From positions 1 to 18,726 of the forward strand of contig CAZCAI010000095.1 in assembly GCA_964496595.1 (NCBI GenBank): a stretch of 18,726 nt of DNA, in the 5' to 3' direction. The notes beneath the pieces are model-generated. The model did not search any database. It was not told the origin of the DNA and saw nothing but the letters and a program-made list of their open reading frames with translations. This document shows, piece by piece, positions 14,373 through 18,726 of this stretch (positions are counted from its first letter, which is position 1; every line of letters starts with the position of its first letter). Source of the stretch: JAAAOZ01 sp964496595. Lineage in GTDB: Bacteria > Chloroflexota > Anaerolineae > B4-G1 > SLSP01. A program made the translations under genes and the position numbers.

Positions 14373-14401
14373 ATTATAGGCAAACTTGACCGGTTAGACA
14401 A
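14373..14401 (-). promoter_or_regulatory. Sigma-70 promoter of the DUF4126 gene
   Basis: On the minus strand TTGTCT (14401-14396) and a perfect TATAAT (14378-14373) are separated by exactly 17 bases. The start codon is 36 bases downstream of the -10 box, with the ribosome binding site between them. Confidence 0.75.
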
Positions 14402-14450
14402 ACCCCTACGCTAATCTATCATACGAAATTTGAGCCTCGACGTCGCAACC

Positions 14451-15131
14451 TCACCCCACCAGCAACGTCAGGAAGATCACCACGATCAGCGAGGGCAGCA
14501 GCGTGATGCCCCGCACCTGCTTGATCTCCAACAGGCTCAGGCCGATGCCCACAATCAGCACGCCGCCCGCCGCCGTGAGTTGATCGATCAGCAGCGGGGA
14601 GAAGAAGCTGTGGGCTTGACTGGCCAGCAGCGTGAGGCTCCCTTGCACCACGAACATCGGCAGGATGGAGAAGGCCACGCCCACGCCGTAGACCGAGGCC
14701 AGCGCGATGGAGGTGAAGCCATCCAGCGTCGCCTTGGTGAGCAGCAGCGTCCGGTCGCCCGTCAGCCCTTCGTTCAGGGCGCCGACGAAGGTCATCGAGC
14801 CAATGCAGAAGATCAAAAACGCGGTGATCAGCCCCTCGGTGAAGCGCTCGTCGCCCACGCGCACGCGCGCCTTGAGCGCCTCGCTCCACGCCTCCATCCG
14901 CGCCTCCAGTTTAATCACCACCCCGATGATCCCGCCGATCAGCAGGCTGAAGATGATCACCACGAAATTCTGGCTCTCGAACGCCATCTGCATCCCCAAT
15001 ACCAGCGAGGCCAGCCCGATTCCCTGGAAGATGATCTCCTTGATCTGCTCCGGCAATCGCTGCCGCAGCACCAGCCCCACCGAACTCCCGATGAGAACCG
15101 TCAACATATTGATGAACGTGCCGATGGGCAT
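14451..15131 (-). CDS. DUF554 family membrane protein
   Basis: The 226-residue polytopic membrane protein belongs to the DUF554 (YdfK-like) family. It opens with GTFINMLTVLIGSSVGLVLRQRLP, followed by the amphipathic QGIGLASLVLGMQMAFES, a polar central loop (about 75-100), FLIFCIGSMTFVGALNEGLTGDRTLLLTKATLDGFTSIALASVYGVGVAFSILP and several hydrophobic segments to the end. The length is normal. A transport role is often supposed for the family but is not established. The ATG has AAGGAG six bases upstream. The upstream region contains the same AAAAGTT repeat module as purA. Confidence 0.9.
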   Translation of the reverse strand: MPIGTFINMLTVLIGSSVGLVLRQRLPEQIKEIIFQGIGLASLVLGMQMAFESQNFVVIIFSLLIGGIIGVVIKLEARMEAWSEALKARVRVGDERFTEGLITAFLIFCIGSMTFVGALNEGLTGDRTLLLTKATLDGFTSIALASVYGVGVAFSILPMFVVQGSLTLLASQAHSFFSPLLIDQLTAAGGVLIVGIGLSLLEIKQVRGITLLPSLIVVIFLTLLVG

Positions 15132-15149
15132 AGGCTGCTCCTTCGGAGG

Positions 15150-15220
15150 TTGGTTAAAAGTTATCCGTTGCGAGTTGAAAGTTGACCGATGTCAAAAGTC
15201 GTAGAGTCAAACGTTGGAAC
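15150..15220. repeat. GTTAAAAGTTA-type direct repeat module, copy 2
   Basis: The unit order is as at 2212-2280 (GGTTAAAAGTTA, AGTTGAAAGTTG, GATGTCAAAAGTC), and it continues into further GTCAAACGT-like units to about 15233. On the minus strand it contains TTGACA, so like copy 1 it may contribute a -35 box to the gene that follows, though no good -10 box pairs with it here. Confidence 0.55.
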
Positions 15221-15239
15221 GTCAAACGTCAAAGGCTGG

Positions 15240-15258
15240 AGTCGGCTTCGAGCCGACT
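15240..15258. repeat. Short hairpin downstream of tex
   Basis: AGTCGGCT-TCG-AGCCGACT is a perfect 8-bp stem with a three-base loop, 65 bases beyond the tex stop. No run of U follows directly on the minus strand, so it is more likely a dispersed palindrome than a strong terminator. Another palindrome, GGCATATGCC, lies at 15287-15296. Confidence 0.5.
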
Positions 15259-15322
15259 TGAGCTATCAGCCCACAATTCATTCGCGGGCATATGCCTTCA
15301 CGGACGTATGCCGATGAGATTT

Positions 15323-17464
15323 TCACTCAATCAACGCCAGGCCGATGCGCCCGCGATCTACATCCACGCTGACGACCGCCACATCGACTACGTCGCCGAC
15401 GGAGACCTTATCCTGCGGATTGTGCACGTAGCCGCGTCCCATCTTGCTGATGTGGATGAGGCCATCGCGCTTGACGCCGATATCGACGAACGCCCCGAAA
15501 TCCACCACGTTGCGGACGGTGCCCTTGAGCGACATCCCCTCACGCAGATCCTCGATGGTCAACACGTCGCTGCGTAGCATCGGCCCCTCCAAATCCTCGC
15601 GCGGATCGCGGCCCGGACGCGCCAGCGCCTCCAGGATGTCCTCCAGCGTCGGGCGGCCCACGCTCAACTCGGCGGCCAACGCATCCAGATCCCGCTCGCG
15701 GCGCAGTTGGTGGATCGCGCCCTTGAGGTCGGGATCGCCCAGCGGCTTGCCGAGCAGATCTAGCACCGCGCGCGCCGCCTTGTAGCTCTCCGGGTGGATG
15801 GGCGTGTTATCCAATGGCTCATCGCTATTCGGCACGCGCAGGAAGCCCGCCGCCTGCTCGAACGTCTTCGGGCCGATGCCGGAGACTGCCGTCAGCGCGC
15901 CCCGCGTGGCGAATGGCCCAGCTTCGTCGCGGTGTTGGACGATGCCCGCCGCCGTCTTTGGGCCGATGCCGGAGATGAATTGCAACAGCGCCGGCGACGC
16001 GGTGTTGAGATCCGCGCCCACCGTGTTGACGACCGACTCTACCACCACGTCCAGCGCCGAAGCTAACGCGCTCTGGTTCACGTCGTGCTGGTAGAGGCCC
16101 ACGCCGATGGCCTTCGGGTCGATCTTGACCAGCTCGGCCAGTGGATCTTGCAGCCGCCGCGCAATCGAGACCGCGCCCCGCAGCGCCACATCCAGGTCGG
16201 GCAGCTCCGCGCGCGCCAGCGGCGAGGCGGAGTAGACCGACGCGCCGGCCTCGCTGACGATGGTGTACTTGACCTGCGATTTGCTCTCGCCCAGCATCTG
16301 GGCCACGAGCGCCTCGGTCTCGCGGCTGGCGGTCCCGTTTCCGATGGCGATCACGGTCACATTGTGCCGGTCGATGAGCGCGCGTAGTTTGGCCGTCGTC
16401 TGCTCCGCGTGGCGGTCGGGGTAGATCGTCGCCGTAGCCAGCACCTTGCCCGTCGGATCGACGACCGCGACCTTGCAGCCGGTGCGATAGCCGGGATCGA
16501 TGCCCAAGACGGTCTGATCGCGCAGGGGCGGCTGGAGCAGCAGCGAGCGCAGGTTGGTGGCGAAGACCTCGATGGCGTGCGCGTCGGCGAACTCGGTCAG
16601 GCGGCTGCGCAGTTCCCGCTCGATGGCGGGGAAGAGCAGGCGATGGTAGCCATCCTCGCGCGCGGCGCGGAGATCCTCGGCCAGCGAGCTGCCCATATCG
16701 CCGGGATAGTGCTGCGTCAGCCGGCCCAGCGCCTCCGATTCCGGCGCCTCCAGGTTGATCTTGAGGACGCCCTCGCGCTCCCCGCGATTCATCGCCAAGA
16801 TCTGGTGGGGGCGCAGGCCCTTGGGGCTGGCGAAGAATTGATAGTAGATCTCGTAGACGCCGTCAGGATCATTGGCCTCGTCCGCGACCTCGACCGCCAA
16901 CGTGCCGCGCTTCTGCGTCAGCGTACGCATCTCGGCGCGAATCTCCGGGTCATCGCTGATCGTCTCGGCGACGATGTCGCGCGCGCCGGCGAAGGCCTCC
17001 GTCGCGTCTGGCACCTCATCGCTGAGATAGGGGGCGGCCAACGTCTCACGATCCTCCGTCGCGCTCTGCTCCAGGATCAGATCGGCCAGCGGTTGCAGGC
17101 CCTTCTCGCGGGCCATCGTGGCGCGCGTGCGCCGCTTGGGCTTGTAAGGTCGGTAGAGATCCTCCAATCGCTGCGCCGTGTCGGCGGCGCGGACCTGCTC
17201 CTCCAACTCCGGCGTGAGCACCTCCTGCTCCTCCAGACTCCGTAGAATCGTCTCCCGGCGCGATTCCATATTCCGCCGGTAATTCAGGCGCTCTTCGATC
17301 TCGCGCAACTCCTGCTCGTCTAAGGAATCGGTCAATTCCTTTCGATAGCGGGCCACAAAGGGAATGGTATTGCCGGCGTCGAACAACTTCACCGCCGCCG
17401 CCACCCGGTCGGTTGATAGATCGAGATCCGTCGCCACAGCGCGAATAATCGCTTGTTGATTCAT
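15323..17464 (-). CDS. tex: Tex family RNA-binding transcription accessory protein
   Basis: Tex is a conserved cytosolic nucleic-acid-binding protein related to eukaryotic Spt6 and linked to transcription and RNA metabolism. The 713-residue protein has the expected order: an N-terminal helical Tex region (about 1-300, with FVARYRKELTDSLDE and YRPYKPKRRTRATMAREKGL), a YqgF/RNase H-like domain (GIDPGYRTG at 321-329, GNGTASRE at 375-382), helix-hairpin-helix repeats (SGIGPKTAAGIVQHR about 498-512, SGIGPKTFEQA about 528-538) and a C-terminal S1 domain (about 643-713, VDFGAFVDIGVKRDGLIHIS). It ends soon after the S1 domain, without the longer tail of some relatives. The ATG has AAGGAG six bases before it. 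vapC ends 52 bases upstream, and a TATAAT at 17487-17492 may give tex its own start. Confidence 0.96.
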   Translation of the reverse strand: MNQQAIIRAVATDLDLSTDRVAAAVKLFDAGNTIPFVARYRKELTDSLDEQELREIEERLNYRRNMESRRETILRSLEEQEVLTPELEEQVRAADTAQRLEDLYRPYKPKRRTRATMAREKGLQPLADLILEQSATEDRETLAAPYLSDEVPDATEAFAGARDIVAETISDDPEIRAEMRTLTQKRGTLAVEVADEANDPDGVYEIYYQFFASPKGLRPHQILAMNRGEREGVLKINLEAPESEALGRLTQHYPGDMGSSLAEDLRAAREDGYHRLLFPAIERELRSRLTEFADAHAIEVFATNLRSLLLQPPLRDQTVLGIDPGYRTGCKVAVVDPTGKVLATATIYPDRHAEQTTAKLRALIDRHNVTVIAIGNGTASRETEALVAQMLGESKSQVKYTIVSEAGASVYSASPLARAELPDLDVALRGAVSIARRLQDPLAELVKIDPKAIGVGLYQHDVNQSALASALDVVVESVVNTVGADLNTASPALLQFISGIGPKTAAGIVQHRDEAGPFATRGALTAVSGIGPKTFEQAAGFLRVPNSDEPLDNTPIHPESYKAARAVLDLLGKPLGDPDLKGAIHQLRRERDLDALAAELSVGRPTLEDILEALARPGRDPREDLEGPMLRSDVLTIEDLREGMSLKGTVRNVVDFGAFVDIGVKRDGLIHISKMGRGYVHNPQDKVSVGDVVDVAVVSVDVDRGRIGLALIE

Positions 17465-17486
17465 CTACAACTCCTTATCTTGGGAA

Positions 17487-17492
17487 ATTATA
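17487..17492 (-). promoter_or_regulatory. Possible -10 box of tex
   Basis: A perfect TATAAT stands on the minus strand in the short gap between vapC and tex, 22 bases before the tex ATG. The expected -35 position is purine-rich (GAAGAA), so the promoter would be weak or need an activator. Confidence 0.35.
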
Positions 17493-17516
17493 AGCTACCA
17501 ATCCTTTTTTTCTTCT

Positions 17517-17936
17517 TCAGGCCAAGACCTCTTCCGGCGTCGCCACCGAAATCAGGGAGCGCAGCCGCTCCAATTGCTGGCGGTCGCGGGTGATGAGGGT
17601 CGCGCCACAGCGGCGGGCCACAGCGGCGTAGACGGCATCTGCCCCGCGCAATCGTGCTTCGGCGCCCAACTGCGCTGCTGCGGCGGCTAAGTCGTCATCC
17701 AAGGCGACCCACACCTGCCCCGGCAGACCGTGCACCGCCCGGGCCAATTCCATCGCCAACGAGATGTCATCCAAGGCGCGAGCCGCCGCAGCGGCCAACT
17801 CCACCAGCAGCAACGTCGGAGAAAATAATGCCTGATGTTGCTCGATCAAGTGCTGCAAGCAGGCTTGGCTCTCGGCGCTGCCCGCTTCCGCCGCATTGAT
17901 GGCGTTGATATGCACACTGGCGTCGATGGTATACAT
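17517..17936 (-). CDS. vapC: VapC-family PIN-domain ribonuclease toxin
   Basis: The 139-residue PIN-domain protein is the toxin of a type II toxin-antitoxin pair; such proteins cut RNA, often tRNA or rRNA, using acidic residues that hold magnesium. MYTIDAS gives Asp5, LLLVELAAA gives Glu46, RGADAVYAAVA gives Asp100 and LITRDRQQL gives Asp118, so the catalytic set looks complete. I start it at the ATG at 17936, which gives the standard PIN N-terminus; an upstream ATG at 17957 overlapping the antitoxin would add MKSGGSG and has no better ribosome binding site. The antitoxin gene ends four bases before this start. It is the second gene of the pair and may read on into tex. Confidence 0.9.
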   Translation of the reverse strand: MYTIDASVHINAINAAEAGSAESQACLQHLIEQHQALFSPTLLLVELAAAAARALDDISLAMELARAVHGLPGQVWVALDDDLAAAAAQLGAEARLRGADAVYAAVARRCGATLITRDRQQLERLRSLISVATPEEVLA

Positions 17937-17940
17937 CCCG

Positions 17941-18219
17941 CTACCGCCGGATTTCATCTAAGAGCGCTTGCGTCTCTGCCGACGCCGGCCAGCTCTCCCG
18001 CACCCGTTCCGCAACCTGCGAGTAGGTCTCCCATCCCTGGGCCGCGCCGCGTTTCCCTAACTGCACGAGCGCCTGATCCACAGCTTCTGGGTCCAGGGGC
18101 AGCAGCAGCGCTATCGGCTTCCCCTGATAGGTGATGATGTATTCTGCCTTCTCCTCTCTCAGCTTGCGCAGCAGTTTCGAGGTCTGCTGGCGCAACTCGC
18201 GCACGCCAATCATCGTCAT
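17941..18219 (-). CDS. Phd/YefM-type antitoxin
   Basis: The 92-residue protein has the short N-terminal DNA-binding fold of Phd/YefM antitoxins: IGVRELRQQTSKLLRKL followed by YIITYQGKPIALLLPL (about 4-42). A C-terminal arm rich in charged and Trp/Tyr residues (about 43-92, GWETYSQVAERVRESWPAS) is expected to wrap around the toxin. The ATG at 18219 is preceded by GGAGG six bases away; the frame is open to 18249 but lacks such a site. It lies directly upstream of vapC, and its promoter overlaps two inverted repeats, consistent with the usual self-repression by the antitoxin-toxin complex. Confidence 0.88.
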   Translation of the reverse strand: MTMIGVRELRQQTSKLLRKLREEKAEYIITYQGKPIALLLPLDPEAVDQALVQLGKRGAAQGWETYSQVAERVRESWPASAETQALLDEIRR

Positions 18220-18244
18220 CGCCCACCTCCCATGGTCGCACAAT

Positions 18245-18284
18245 GACACAATCGTGTCTCATCTGTGTACCTAATTGTAGCACA
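18245..18284 (-). promoter_or_regulatory. Antitoxin/vapC promoter with operator-like inverted repeats
   Basis: On the minus strand TGCTACAAT (18282-18274) is an extended -10 box, with no clear -35. Inverted repeat 1, GACAC-AATC-GTGTC (18245-18258), lies just downstream of the start site. Inverted repeat 2, TGTGTAC (18264-18270) with GTAGCACA (18277-18284), covers the -10 box. This is the arrangement expected for autoregulation by the toxin-antitoxin complex. Confidence 0.6.
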
Positions 18285-18344
18285 GTTTCGGTGAAATTCG
18301 CGCCCCTGACGACAGGGCGCCATCTTCACTTCGTCATTGCGGGG

Positions 18345-18566
18345 TTAGGCTATGCAGCCGTTAATGGGGGACAGGGGGTGCGCAAGGGCGCGCTCCAAAA
18401 GGGTGAGGATCTCCACGCTGCCGACCTCATCCTGATAGACCAGCGTGAACGCCGCGCGATGCGTCGCGTAGAGTGGTGTGAAGCGCACCTATCCGGAATC
18501 CACGCTGGCGACCAGCAGGCCGCCGTAGAAACTTGTCGCTTTGATGTTTCGGTAGGGCTTCCTCAT
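18345..18566 (-). pseudogene. Decayed ORF remnant with internal stop
   Basis: From an ATG at 18566 the minus strand reads MRKPYRNIKATSFYGGLLVA and on to VDSG, then TAG (18491-18489). It continues in the same frame as VRFTPLYATHRAAFTLVYQD, EVGSVEILTLLERALAHPLS and so on to TAA at 18347-18345. Third positions are strongly G/C-rich on both sides of the TAG, as in real genes of this window. I do not recognise the protein. There is no ribosome binding site, and the upstream end runs into a MITE-like repeat, so this is best seen as the 3' remnant of a broken gene. Confidence 0.4.
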
Positions 18567-18667
18567 TTTATAATTACATCCTATGCGCTCCAAGCGGATT
18601 GGTAAATCCACGCTTCTGTGACATATTTTGAACACGTTTTCAGTTTGTGCAAGCAAAACGTGGAGGC
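18564..18667 (+). repeat. MITE-like element, copy 3
   Basis: This is about 104 bp aligning with the reverse complement of 5372-5516 (CGCTCCAAGCGGATTG, TAAATCC, GACATATTTTGAACACG, AGTTTGTGCAAGCAAAACG). It keeps the end that copy 1 lacks and loses similarity after GTGGAGG. It borders the decayed ORF. Confidence 0.75.
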
Positions 18668-18696
18668 TCTTGTTGGTTTTTAGGTGAAATGTTGTA

Positions 18697-18726
18697 TCCC
18701 GGACTGAAGTCCTGAGACAGGCGCTA
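18697..18726. repeat. Terminal inverted repeat, right copy
   Basis: This is the exact 30-base reverse complement of 17-46, running to the last base of the window, again with the GGACTGAAGTCC hairpin core. See the left copy for interpretation. Confidence 0.85.

Noticed and set aside
14430..15185. 251-codon plus-strand open frame
   Set aside because: It is antisense to the DUF554 gene; the His/Gln/Arg-rich translation is typical of a reversed membrane protein gene.
16409..17245. 278-codon plus-strand open frame
   Set aside because: It is antisense to tex, which is complete and well conserved; the translation is low-complexity and matches no family.
18243..18605. 120-codon plus-strand open frame at the right end
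   Set aside because: It runs through the toxin-antitoxin promoter and the MITE copy; coding-like third positions are on the opposite strand.
17..18726. Idea that the window is a circular plasmid or a complete transposon bounded by the terminal repeats
   Set aside because: The end repeats are inverted, not direct, so they do not support circularity, and the content is housekeeping genes with no transposase, integrase or replication gene.

Overview
The window is a bacterial chromosomal fragment with GC-rich coding regions. It holds 14 protein-coding genes that look intact, one LysE-type transporter gene with a frameshift, and one small decayed ORF. Gene content (PurA, GlmU, Cdd, Tex, a large GAF histidine kinase, DUF4126, DUF4190 and DUF554 membrane proteins, VapBC) and the dense short palindromic intergenic repeats suggest an uncultivated Chloroflexota (Anaerolineae-like) bacterium. 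That placement is an inference from style, not a demonstrated assignment. A perfect 30-bp inverted repeat sits at both ends (17-46 and 18697-18726), so the fragment probably stops where a high-copy repeat broke an assembly.

Layout. 1-372 is gene-free and repeat-rich. A small membrane protein (373-783, +) is followed by a strong hairpin terminator. All other genes except the radical SAM gene are on the minus strand. purA (872-2185) stands alone with its own promoter. glmU (5545-6930) lies upstream of cdd (4857-5276), which is joined by an ATGA overlap to a sensor histidine kinase (2386-4860). 6931-7775 is an 845-bp gene-free stretch made mostly of repeats, and it leads into a solitary B12-binding radical SAM gene (7776-9161, +). 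The 3' end of that gene overlaps, tail to tail, a minus-strand run: transporter (frameshifted), unknown protein, SDR, zinc-less MDR dehydrogenase, Gfo/Idh oxidoreductase (13203 down to 9145). Upstream of the run are DUF4190, with a textbook terminator, and DUF4126, with a textbook promoter. Beyond them lie DUF554, tex and the vapBC toxin-antitoxin pair, whose promoter overlaps inverted repeats.

How the genes work together. The clearest functional unit is the MDR/Gfo-Idh pair (10176-11204 and 9145-10179, 4-base overlap), which resembles a split form of the fused bi-domain oxidoreductases known from polysaccharide loci. With the SDR, the unknown protein and the exporter upstream it may form a small-molecule or sugar modification cassette, substrate unknown. 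The remaining genes are mostly housekeeping: purine synthesis, cell-wall precursor synthesis, pyrimidine salvage and RNA metabolism. I do not see a convincing new defence or mobile system. The most unusual content is the variety of MITE/REP-like repeats, at least seven kinds, occupying nearly every sizeable intergenic gap.
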